Origin: CAZPDM01 sp964585305
GTDB taxonomy: Bacteria > Planctomycetota > Uabimicrobiia > Uabimicrobiales > JABWCH01
Length of the DNA stretch: 27,815 nt
Direction of reading: 5' to 3'
Assembly: GCA_964585305.1 (NCBI GenBank)
Contig: CAZPDM010000061.1
Location: 1-27,815 of the forward strand
Shown here: positions 7,974-14,382 of the stretch, one piece after another
Position numbering within the stretch: the stretch's first letter is position 1
How the letters are laid out: every line of letters starts with the position of its first letter
Notes under the pieces: generated by a model
The model's input: only the letters and a program-made list of their open reading frames with translations
The model's database searches: none
What the model was told of the DNA's origin: nothing
Made by a program: the position numbers and the translations under genes

Positions 7974-9059
7974 ATGAATCTGGCCGAGAAATTAAAGGTA
8001 ATCAGTATTCGTTCTCAACAAAATAAGCCAATCTATGATTTATTTAGAATGTTACATCAAAAAGAATTATGGAACAGAGAACAAAATTTAAACCAATCAA
8101 CTTATGAAATTTTACAAGCAGTCTATACTCCAGTTTTTCAAATTTTTCAAAATAATTGCTATAGTTTTTATCCCGAAAAAAAATATCATATCGCGTTAAC
8201 AACACTTTTAACAAAAAACTTTTCATGGATTTTATGTGGATGTATTAAAAAAATTTTCCCACAATTGGATGCAGAAATTTTATTTTTATCAAAAAAAATT
8301 TCTTTAAAAATTGAAGACAACCGTTTTATAAAATTGATTGAAAGTTATATAAGAAAACAAAATGCTTACCATTGGGAAACAGATTTTTTAAGCCAAACTC
8401 TTTACACAAAAGATAGCCTTATCGCTATACTTGCACAAATATATATTAACGAATTTGATCAATATATTGCGGATTTACAAAAGAATGTAAATCAAAAAAT
8501 CGTTTGCTATATTAGGTATGCCAATCAATTTTTAATTGGAATGAATGGTGCTTATCAACAAGCCATCCAAAATAAAAATCTCATACAAAATTTTTTAGAA
8601 AATTTTTTACACCTACAATTGGATCAAAAGTACTTTACTTTAGAGCCTTCCTATCGTGGAGGGGATTTTTTAGAACATAAAATCCATACTAAAATCCAAC
8701 AAGTATTTCAAAAAGATTCAGAACCACCAAATTATTTGGAATTAAGCATTTCAAAAAAACATATCACACATATTTGTTCTCATTTTCGATATGGAGACTA
8801 TGAAAATAATATAGCAGTTGCACGAAAAAATCTTATCAATTTCCCTAATGAAAAAATTGTTCGAATATATCAAAAAGAAATTTCGGGTGTCCTAGCTTAT
8901 TACAAGCTAATACCTAAAAGAAATACAAAATTTCATAAGTTAATTTGGTTAGCACGTTCCAGTTTATTTCACACATTGGCCATGAAATATCGCGTTTCTG
9001 TAGCAAATATTGCACAACAGTTCCAAGATATTCATTTATTTTCTACGAATACTGAATAA
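7974..9059 (+). CDS. Group II intron maturase with degenerate reverse transcriptase domain
   Basis: 361 residues, ATG 7974 after GTGGAG, wholly inside the intron. Similarity to LtrA-type maturases is visible by eye: an RT0-like IYDLFRMLHQKELW, then YTPVFQ...CYSFYPEKKYHIAL (relatives: EPVF...GFRP..SCHTAL), WILCGCIKKIFPQLDAEIL (WFVEGDIKGCFDNIDH), ILAQIYINEFDQYI (LLANIYLHELDKFV), IRYANQFLIG (VRYADDFIIS) and DFLEHKI (RFLGYDI). The RT3 Asp is Cys90, the second motif YADD is Y182-A-N184-Q185, and PQGG is absent (TKDS, 145-148). A block of about 80 residues covering RT1/RT2 is missing after residue 41. Domain X (about 278-350), including IVRIYQKEISGVLAYYKLI and TLAMKYRVS, is well kept. There is no endonuclease domain. 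The expected role is binding and folding its own intron for splicing. Reverse transcription is not expected. The frame is intact despite active-site loss, which suggests selection. Relatives are quoted from memory. Confidence 0.88.
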   Translation: MNLAEKLKVISIRSQQNKPIYDLFRMLHQKELWNREQNLNQSTYEILQAVYTPVFQIFQNNCYSFYPEKKYHIALTTLLTKNFSWILCGCIKKIFPQLDAEILFLSKKISLKIEDNRFIKLIESYIRKQNAYHWETDFLSQTLYTKDSLIAILAQIYINEFDQYIADLQKNVNQKIVCYIRYANQFLIGMNGAYQQAIQNKNLIQNFLENFLHLQLDQKYFTLEPSYRGGDFLEHKIHTKIQQVFQKDSEPPNYLELSISKKHITHICSHFRYGDYENNIAVARKNLINFPNEKIVRIYQKEISGVLAYYKLIPKRNTKFHKLIWLARSSLFHTLAMKYRVSVANIAQQFQDIHLFSTNTE

Positions 9060-9070
9060 TGAAAACTGGA

Positions 9071-9104
9071 GAGCCGGATGACGGGAAACTGTCCTGTCCG
9101 GTTC
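9071..9104 (+). ncRNA. Group II intron domain V
   Basis: A 34-nt hairpin of canonical shape: a 9-bp lower helix (GAGCCGGAT / GTCCGGTTC), a 2-nt bulge CT, a 5-bp upper helix (GACGG / CTGTC) and a GAAA tetraloop. The catalytic AGC triad is at 9072-9074. Every helix position pairs by Watson-Crick or G-U, so the ribozyme core looks functional. It starts 12 nt after the maturase stop. Confidence 0.93.
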
Positions 9105-9140
9105 GGGAGCGGGAATACAATATAAAGATTTCTAGCTCAT
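9105..9140 (+). ncRNA. Group II intron domain VI with branch-point A
   Basis: The stem GAGC (9107-9110) / GCTC (9135-9138) continues past an unpaired A9134 into GGGAA (9111-9115) / TTTCT (9129-9133). A9134 lies seven nucleotides from the 3' end of the intron, where the branch-point adenosine of lariat splicing is normally found. The intron ends with AT at 9139-9140. Confidence 0.85.
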
Positions 9141-9983
9141 ATTTTGGACCGAACGGTCGTTAATCTTGATTTGGAAGCAATTGGACTACGCGAACATGAT
9201 TTGGATGTTGTAAGAAAATTTATTAAAAAGCCTAATGGCATTGTTCTAGTTACCGGACCTACAGGTTCGGGAAAAACTACAACATTGTATTCTGCTTTGA
9301 ACGAAGCAAATACAATTGATATAAAGATCATTACTACAGAAGACCCTGTCGAATATGATATTTATGGAATTATGCAATGTGCTGTTAATCCAGAAGTTGG
9401 TTTAACTTATGCGGCTGCTTTGCGCGCTATACTACGTCAAGATCCGAATAAGATTCTTGTCGGTGAAATTCGCGATAAGGAAACCGCTGGTATTGCAGTC
9501 GAAGCTGCTTTAACAGGACATTTAGTGTTCTCAACATTGCATACGAATGATGCCGCAGGTTCTATTGCTCGTTTGATAGATATGGGGATCGAGCCATTTT
9601 TAATTGCAGCTTCATTGGAAGGCATTATTGCACAACGTCTTGTCCGTCGTATTTGCAGCCAATGCAAAGTAGAGTATAGTCCACAATTAGAAGAAGTTTT
9701 AGAATTAGGCTTGCAACCTGAAGACCTTGGAGGCAAAAGATTTGCTTATGGAAAAGGTTGCAGCAACTGCAATAAAACTGGGTATCGTGGCCGTACAGCA
9801 CTTTTTGAAATTATGGTTTGTACAGATGAAATCCGCCAGTTGATTTTGGAACATGGTTCTACAGGACAAGTTCGAGAATTAGCCCGTGAGCAAGGAATGA
9901 GAACCTTACGCGAAAGTGGATTGCTTACTATCTTCGATGGTATTACTACAATTGAAGAAGTCGTTCGAGAAACTCTATTCTAA
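9141..9983 (+). CDS. pilB: PilB-type ATPase, second copy, exon 2 (ATPase half)
   Basis: Codons 293-572 of the spliced pilB2, beginning ATT TTG GAC directly after the intron. It holds the RecA-like ATPase: Walker A GPTGSGKTTT (from residue 331 of the spliced protein), Asp box ITTEDPVEY, Walker B ILVGEIRDKETA, His box GHLVFSTLHTND, and the zinc site C464/C467 with C499/C502, the last pair followed by NKTGYRGR as in pilB1. A TTG at 9144 could in principle start translation, but there is no ribosome site in front of it, and the preceding sequence is conserved intron structure. It is therefore best read as an exon. It is followed by a hairpin and, after 326 bp, pilC. Confidence 0.93.
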   Translation: MLDRTVVNLDLEAIGLREHDLDVVRKFIKKPNGIVLVTGPTGSGKTTTLYSALNEANTIDIKIITTEDPVEYDIYGIMQCAVNPEVGLTYAAALRAILRQDPNKILVGEIRDKETAGIAVEAALTGHLVFSTLHTNDAAGSIARLIDMGIEPFLIAASLEGIIAQRLVRRICSQCKVEYSPQLEEVLELGLQPEDLGGKRFAYGKGCSNCNKTGYRGRTALFEIMVCTDEIRQLILEHGSTGQVRELAREQGMRTLRESGLLTIFDGITTIEEVVRETLF

Positions 9984-10309
9984 GACAGAATTTTGGGACG
10001 CAAATTCTGCGTCCCATGTTCTGCATAAAATTTGCCAAGAAAACTATTTCAGAGAATATAATTTTTAATAAAAAATATTTTTTTGTTGAAAATTATCCTC
10101 AAAAAATTAGAATAAAACATTGAGAATCCTCAGAAAAAAATTGGAATCATAACTATCAATTTGGATATTTGAAAGTAGTCGATACACGTTATAATAATCG
10201 TGTCAAGGTATAGGTGGCTGCTGCAAGAATACGGTAAAAAAATACAATCTTCTTGTCGAAGCCTTGCAATTTTACGAGAGATGTCCTTTCCTATATGGAG
10301 ATTATTTAC
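9984..10309 (+). promoter_or_regulatory. 326-bp leader region before pilC with weak promoter candidate
   Basis: No gene is visible here. It holds the hairpin at 9995-10015 and then A/T-rich sequence. The best promoter candidate is TTGAAA (10169-10174) and TATAAT (10190-10195), a perfect -10 box, but the spacer is only 15 nt, shorter than the preferred 17. The long gap suggests that pilC may have its own start of transcription, unlike the tighter pilB1-pilT-pilB2 spacing. Confidence 0.35.
9995..10015 (+). terminator. Hairpin after pilB2, no U-tract
   Basis: A perfect 8-bp G/C-rich stem GGGACGCA / TGCGTCCC with a 5-nt loop starts 12 nt past the stop codon, framed by a further short repeat CAGAA / TTCTG. 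ATGTTC follows, not a T-run. It probably marks the end of a transcript or protects it, but it is not a standard intrinsic terminator. Confidence 0.45.
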
Positions 10310-11380
10310 ATGGCAAAGAAACTTGGTTTATTTAATTTTACTGGTGGTGTCAGCACTAAAGTACTAACAACTTTTACAACACAACTTTCTACTTTGCAAG
10401 ATGCAGGTCTGCCAATTGTTCGCAGTCTTAAAATTCTAGAAGGACAAATGAAAGGTGGTAATCTTAAAAAGACATTAAGCACAGTTGCAGAAGATGTTGA
10501 AAGTGGTTCTACCTTTTCCGAAGCATTGTCTAAACATCCAAGAATTTTTGATCGCTTGTTTGTCAACATGGTAAAAGCTGGCGAAATGGGTGGTGTGTTG
10601 GATACCATTTTGCGTCGTCTATCTGAATTTATGGAAAAATCTGAAAAGTTGAAAAAACGCATTATGGGTGCGGCAATTTATCCTGTGGCTATTATTACTG
10701 TTGCTGGAGGTATTTTGGTCGCTATCTTGCTCTTTGTTGTACCGGCTTTCCAAAAAATCTTCCGCGATATGGGTGTTGATATGCCCTTTCTTACCCAAAT
10801 GTTAATGACTGCTAGTGATCAAGTTATGACTTTTTGGTGGACTGCCCCTTTATTTTTTGGATTGTTCTTTGTTGCATACAAACTCTTTACTGCACAAAAA
10901 ACAGGAAAACTAGTTGTAGATAGAATAGTTATTTCAATGCCTGTATTTGGTGATATTATTCGAAAATCTTCCATCAGCCGCTTCACTCGTACATTAGGTA
11001 CTTTAATTACTTCTGGTGTACCTATTTTGGAAGCACTTTCTATTGTAAAAAATGCTATTGGGAATCAAGTCATTGCTACCGCCATTAACGCTGTTCATGA
11101 AAGTATTCGTGAAGGTGAAAGCATTGCAGAACCACTTGCTCAAAGCGGTGAATTTGATGATATTGTCGTTAATATGATTGACGTTGGAGAAGAAACTGGT
11201 GAATTGGATAAGATGTTAATAAAGATCGCCAATAACTATGATGAAGAAGTTGACGTACTTGTCGGTTCCTTAGTTAGTTTGATGGAACCTATGTTAATTA
11301 TCTTCTTGGGTGTTGTTGTTGGTTTCATCGTTATTGCATTGTTCCTTCCATTGATTGCACTTGTTCAAAAGATTGGCTAG
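10310..11380 (+). CDS. pilC: Type IV pilus inner-membrane platform protein PilC
   Basis: 356 residues from ATG 10310, about nine nucleotides after ATGGAG; in-frame codons further upstream lack a ribosome site. Two T2SSF domains are visible. The first includes TQLSTLQDAGLPIVRSL and MVKAGEMGGVLD and is followed by a membrane helix around AIYPVAIITVAGGILVAILL. The second includes SRFTRTLGTLITSGVPILEA and MIDVGEETGELDKML and ends in the helix LMEPMLIIFLGVVVGFIVIA. Another helix lies between them (TAPLFFGLFFVAYKLF). PilC is the platform on which the PilB and PilT ATPases act. The length (356) is a little shorter than the usual 400 because the N-terminal region is brief. Confidence 0.93.
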   Translation: MAKKLGLFNFTGGVSTKVLTTFTTQLSTLQDAGLPIVRSLKILEGQMKGGNLKKTLSTVAEDVESGSTFSEALSKHPRIFDRLFVNMVKAGEMGGVLDTILRRLSEFMEKSEKLKKRIMGAAIYPVAIITVAGGILVAILLFVVPAFQKIFRDMGVDMPFLTQMLMTASDQVMTFWWTAPLFFGLFFVAYKLFTAQKTGKLVVDRIVISMPVFGDIIRKSSISRFTRTLGTLITSGVPILEALSIVKNAIGNQVIATAINAVHESIREGESIAEPLAQSGEFDDIVVNMIDVGEETGELDKMLIKIANNYDEEVDVLVGSLVSLMEPMLIIFLGVVVGFIVIALFLPLIALVQKIG

Positions 11381-11392
11381 TTTACAATTTGC

Positions 11393-11428
11393 AGAATCCA
11401 CTGGATAATCTATTATTCAGTGGATTCT
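11393..11428 (+). terminator. Hairpin between pilC and lnt, no U-tract
   Basis: A perfect 11-bp stem AGAATCCACTG (11393-11403) / CAGTGGATTCT (11418-11428) has a 14-nt loop whose ends can also pair (ATAA / TTAT). It starts 12 nt after the pilC stop and is followed by AATTATAATA, so there is no T-run. It covers the possible GTG at 11420, which supports the later ATG as the lnt start. Confidence 0.5.
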
Positions 11429-11449
11429 AATTATAATAGAAAGATCGTT

Positions 11450-13201
11450 ATGTCCTTTGAGCATACATATCGTTCTATGATTTTATGCACTTCCCTAAGT
11501 GGAATTCTATGTATATTAGCTTTTCCTCCGTGTGGATTTTCCTGGTTAGCTTGGATTAGTTTGGTACCATTTTTTTATAGCCTTTCGCAACAAAAAAATT
11601 TCCGTCAACTATTCTTAAGCCATTTTATCTTTTTAAGTATTTTCTTTGGAATTGGTGTATTCTGGATGGCTCAAGTTCATCCTATTTGTCCATTTGTACT
11701 TGTTATTCCCCTATTTTTTATGTGTCTGCCATTTCCCATTCTTTTTCGCTTAACACTCCAATATAAAATACTTTCTATATTTTGGTCTGCTCCCATTTTA
11801 TGGGTTACTCAAGAATATGTACGTGGATGGCTCTTCTCAGGCTTTCCTTATTTATTTTTAGGGCATTCTCAAGCTCTTGATTTCCCCACGATTATTCAAA
11901 TTGCGGACATTACAGGTGTTTATGGAGTAAGTTTTATAATCATTTTAACCAATGCTTGTCTAACTTATTGGCTGAAGTATGCAAAAGAAAAATACACTAT
12001 TTCCCAAAAAGAAAAAACTAGTTCAGATATATCTTTATCTACTATGCTGAAATATAGCATAATTACGATACTTTTTATCTCTATTTCATTTGGATATGGG
12101 AAATACCGTCTTTCTTCAATTTCATATCAAAACGGACCTATCATTGCATCTATACAAGGAAATATTCCACAAGATATTAAAGATGATCCTACTACAAATA
12201 TTCGGCATATCTTAGAAGCATACTGTCAAAATACAATTTTGGCTTTGCAACAATCAAAGCCTGATATGATTATCTGGCCGGAAACAATGATGCCAGATGA
12301 CATATTTAACAATCCTCAAAGTTTTCTTTTATCTCAAGATATTGCTAAAAAAAATAAAGTTCATTTCTTAGTGGGATCTCATTATTATAACTCCGATTTT
12401 AGTAAAAAAGAATCACGTATTCGCAACAGCGCATTTTTTCTTAATCCAGAAGGAAAATGCTTGGAAAGATATGATAAAATTCATTTGGTTGTTATTGGCG
12501 AATTTGTTCCTTTAAGAAATATCTTTCCTTTTATACCAATTATTATTCGGAATTTAGTAGGCTTTGTTCCCGATCTTGAGGCTGGGGAATGTCGTCCTGT
12601 TTTTTCTTTAAAAGATTTTCTATTTGGTTGTATGATTTGCTTTGATATTGCCTACTCGGAAGACGTCAGAATCTTGCGACAGCAAGGCTGCCAATTTCTT
12701 GTTAATATGACAAATGAAGGTTGGTTCATGCACACTGCCGAATTAGAACAATTGCTACAAATTAGTATTTTTCGAGCAGTCGAAAATCGCATGGGTGTTC
12801 TCCGCTCTGGCAATACCGGCATAACACTAAATATTCCTCCTACAGGTATTTTAAATTACGATGATATATTATCAATGCCATTAGAAAACTATTGGAAATC
12901 TTTGCCTGGATTTCTACAAAAACGTTGGATTCATTCAAAAAAAATTGCCTGGCAGCATATTCCTGAATTTCTATGGAGAAAAGATTCTCCATTATTTGCT
13001 TCCTTTTCAGAAAGCTGGGATTTTATTTACAAAGATCGACCCATGAAATGGAAAGATTTTTCAGGTGCGTTTTGCCGCCCTGTTCCTCTATCTACCAAAG
13101 AAATGCCATTCTATACAAAATATGGAAATGTTTTTATTTGGATACTTTGTGCCATAAGCATATTTATTACTATAAAAATTATGCTCCATCAAAAATCTTA
13201 G
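11450..13201 (+). CDS. lnt: Apolipoprotein N-acyltransferase
   Basis: 583 residues from ATG 11450, preceded by a weak GAAAGA. Lnt adds the third acyl chain to the N-terminal Cys of lipoproteins in the inner membrane, as its final maturation step. The N-terminal 220 residues are multi-spanning and include LCILAFPPCGFSWLAWISLV. A nitrilase-like periplasmic domain follows, with the catalytic triad in its usual settings: E278 in IIWPETMMPDD, K343 in RYDKIHLVVIGEFVPLR and C397 in GCMICFDIAYSEDVR. NMTNEGWF and the closing RSGNTGITLNIPP are also present. A stretch of about 80 residues before the last membrane helix is longer than in the Escherichia coli protein. dsbD follows after 16 bp, probably in the same transcript. 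Its presence points to a lipoprotein-sorting diderm envelope. Confidence 0.92.
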   Translation: MSFEHTYRSMILCTSLSGILCILAFPPCGFSWLAWISLVPFFYSLSQQKNFRQLFLSHFIFLSIFFGIGVFWMAQVHPICPFVLVIPLFFMCLPFPILFRLTLQYKILSIFWSAPILWVTQEYVRGWLFSGFPYLFLGHSQALDFPTIIQIADITGVYGVSFIIILTNACLTYWLKYAKEKYTISQKEKTSSDISLSTMLKYSIITILFISISFGYGKYRLSSISYQNGPIIASIQGNIPQDIKDDPTTNIRHILEAYCQNTILALQQSKPDMIIWPETMMPDDIFNNPQSFLLSQDIAKKNKVHFLVGSHYYNSDFSKKESRIRNSAFFLNPEGKCLERYDKIHLVVIGEFVPLRNIFPFIPIIIRNLVGFVPDLEAGECRPVFSLKDFLFGCMICFDIAYSEDVRILRQQGCQFLVNMTNEGWFMHTAELEQLLQISIFRAVENRMGVLRSGNTGITLNIPPTGILNYDDILSMPLENYWKSLPGFLQKRWIHSKKIAWQHIPEFLWRKDSPLFASFSESWDFIYKDRPMKWKDFSGAFCRPVPLSTKEMPFYTKYGNVFIWILCAISIFITIKIMLHQKS

Positions 13202-13217
13202 CGGAGACAAAAAAATT

Positions 13218-14321
13218 ATGAAAAAAACTACTTTTTTCTTTATTACTATACTTATATTTATTTCTGGGATTTTAGCGCAACCAGGATTTAAAAAAGATCC
13301 GATTCAGGTTAGTTTTAAACAAATAGAAACAAATAGCTCTGAGCTTGCTATTGAAATTTTTGTTAAAATGGCTCAGGATGTTCATATTTATACAAGTGAA
13401 AAACAGTTTTTTGGAATTGTAGAAACAAAATCTGTAAAATTAGGAAAAATGCGTTTAGAATTGCCTCCACCAGAAATGTTTCAAGGAGAATTTGATGATG
13501 AACCTGCTCCTGTTTATGGTGGCGAGAAAAAATTGCTAGTTTTTAAAACATATCAAGGCCATGCTGGTGATACTTGGGAATTTGAAGGATATTTTAGTTA
13601 TCAAGGTTGTGATTTGACAGCATGTTATCCTCCTAAAAAAGCACGTTTTTCTTTCACGGGTAAAATTCCAGAAAAAACTGAAACTATAAATACTCCAGTA
13701 AAACCTGTTGAACCTACTCCCGTACCTACTCAAACAAATGATAAACCAAATATGCCCATTACAGAAGATTGGCAATCAATAATACAAAATTTTTCTATTA
13801 CTCAAGCAGGTGGAGGATATATGAATTCTTCGGAATTCATAACATTCTTACGTGGGAAAAGTGAAAATCCTTTTGAAGATAAAAGTATATGGATCATTCT
13901 TGGCCTTATTATTTTAGGAGGATTAGCGCTTAATCTTACTCCTTGCGTTTTGCCGATGATCCCTATTAACCTAGCAATTATTGGCGCAGGAGCTAAAGCA
14001 GGATCAAAAATGCGTGGTTTTATGCTAGGTTTGGTTTATGGAATNNNNNNNNNNNNNNNNNNNNNNNNNNNNNNNNNNNNNNNNNNNNNNNNNNNNNNNN
14101 NNNNNNNNNNNNNNNNNNNNNNNNNNNNNNNNNNNNNNNNNNNNACTTTTAAAGATGCTGAAGTAAAAAAAGAATTAGAAAAATTTGTTATGATAAAATA
14201 TCAGGCAGAAAATATGGATAGTCCTGAACATCAAAAAGTCATTTTATATTTCCAACAAAAGTTGCAATGGCCCACATTTGGGCTTCCCGCCTACATCATT
14301 CTGCAACCTTTGAAAAAATAA
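13218..14321 (+). CDS. dsbD: DsbD-type thiol:disulfide interchange protein, broken by an assembly gap
   Basis: The start is the ATG at 13218 after GCGGAGA. Residues 1-20 are a signal peptide. Residues about 30-155 match the DsbD N-terminal/DsbC-like domain, with YQGCDLTACYPP holding the reactive Cys pair. A Pro/Thr linker and the first membrane helix with NLTPCVLPMIPI follow, and then 100 N. After the gap, TFKDAEVKKELEKFV and WPTFGLPAYIIL belong to the C-terminal thioredoxin-like domain, missing its CxxC. The family brings electrons from cytoplasmic thioredoxin across the membrane to reduce periplasmic disulfides. Helices 2-8 and the CxxC cannot fit in 100 bases, so the real gene is much longer. 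That both sides share a frame across the N-run has no meaning. Cotranscribed with lnt. Confidence 0.85.
   Translation: MKKTTFFFITILIFISGILAQPGFKKDPIQVSFKQIETNSSELAIEIFVKMAQDVHIYTSEKQFFGIVETKSVKLGKMRLELPPPEMFQGEFDDEPAPVYGGEKKLLVFKTYQGHAGDTWEFEGYFSYQGCDLTACYPPKKARFSFTGKIPEKTETINTPVKPVEPTPVPTQTNDKPNMPITEDWQSIIQNFSITQAGGGYMNSSEFITFLRGKSENPFEDKSIWIILGLIILGGLALNLTPCVLPMIPINLAIIGAGAKAGSKMRGFMLGLVYGXXXXXXXXXXXXXXXXXXXXXXXXXXXXXXXXXXTFKDAEVKKELEKFVMIKYQAENMDSPEHQKVILYFQQKLQWPTFGLPAYIILQPLKK
14045..14144. other. Assembly gap, 100 N
   Basis: Exactly 100 undetermined bases inside dsbD, a conventional placeholder for a gap of unknown length. From the missing DsbD parts, I infer a true size nearer 0.8-1 kb. 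Confidence 0.98.
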
Positions 14322-14327
14322 CTAAAA

Positions 14328-14369
14328 AAACAGCTCAAACAAGATTGGCCAATTTTGTTTGAGCTGTTT
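14328..14369 (+). terminator. Strong hairpin between dsbD and the antiporter gene, no U-tract
   Basis: A perfect 15-bp stem AAACAGCTCAAACAA (14328-14342) / TTGTTTGAGCTGTTT (14355-14369) has a 12-nt loop that contains TTGGCCAA. It starts 6 nt after the dsbD stop. The plus strand continues TAAAAGG, without a T-run, straight into the AAAGGA ribosome site of the next gene. It may end the lnt-dsbD transcript or act on translation of the antiporter. Confidence 0.55.
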
Positions 14370-14382
14370 AAAAGGAAAACTT

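Larger units (their letters stand above)
7487..9140 (+). mobile_element. Group II intron inside pilB2, with maturase gene in domain IV
   Basis: This is a 1654-nt intron. It starts with GTGCGCC, the bacterial group II 5' consensus (GUGYG), and ends with CAT (AY rule). The non-coding 7487-7973 would be domains I-III and the start of IV. The maturase gene occupies 7974-9059, and domains V and VI end the element. EBS1 and EBS2 pair perfectly with the last 13 bases of exon 1, and the base 5' of EBS1 pairs with the first base of exon 2. This delta-delta' arrangement is typical of IIA-like introns. Excision restores a full PilB frame. Such introns normally move by target-primed reverse transcription, but here the encoded protein lacks RT catalytic residues, so the copy should splice but not move unless helped in trans. 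No flanking duplication is expected or seen. Confidence 0.93.

Noticed and set aside
9071..9104. Strong hairpin read as a terminator or tRNA arm
   Set aside because: Size, AGC triad, CT bulge and GAAA tetraloop are those of group II domain V; there is no T-run and no cloverleaf.
9437..9736. 99-codon minus-strand frame opposite pilB2 exon 2
   Set aside because: Antisense shadow of the conserved ATPase coding sequence.
6611..9983. pilB2 as a frameshifted pseudogene or two separate genes
   Set aside because: The break coincides exactly with group II intron ends, domains V and VI, and EBS/IBS pairing, and the joined frame is complete.
9144..9983. Independent gene starting at TTG 9144
   Set aside because: There is no ribosome site before it; the ATT codon at 9141 and the sequence context match the interior of PilB.
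11420..11449. GTG 11420 as the lnt start
   Set aside because: It lies within the 3' arm of the 11-bp hairpin and has no ribosome site.
14045..14144. Continuous dsbD frame across the N-run
   Set aside because: The gap length is a placeholder, so the shared frame on both sides is chance.
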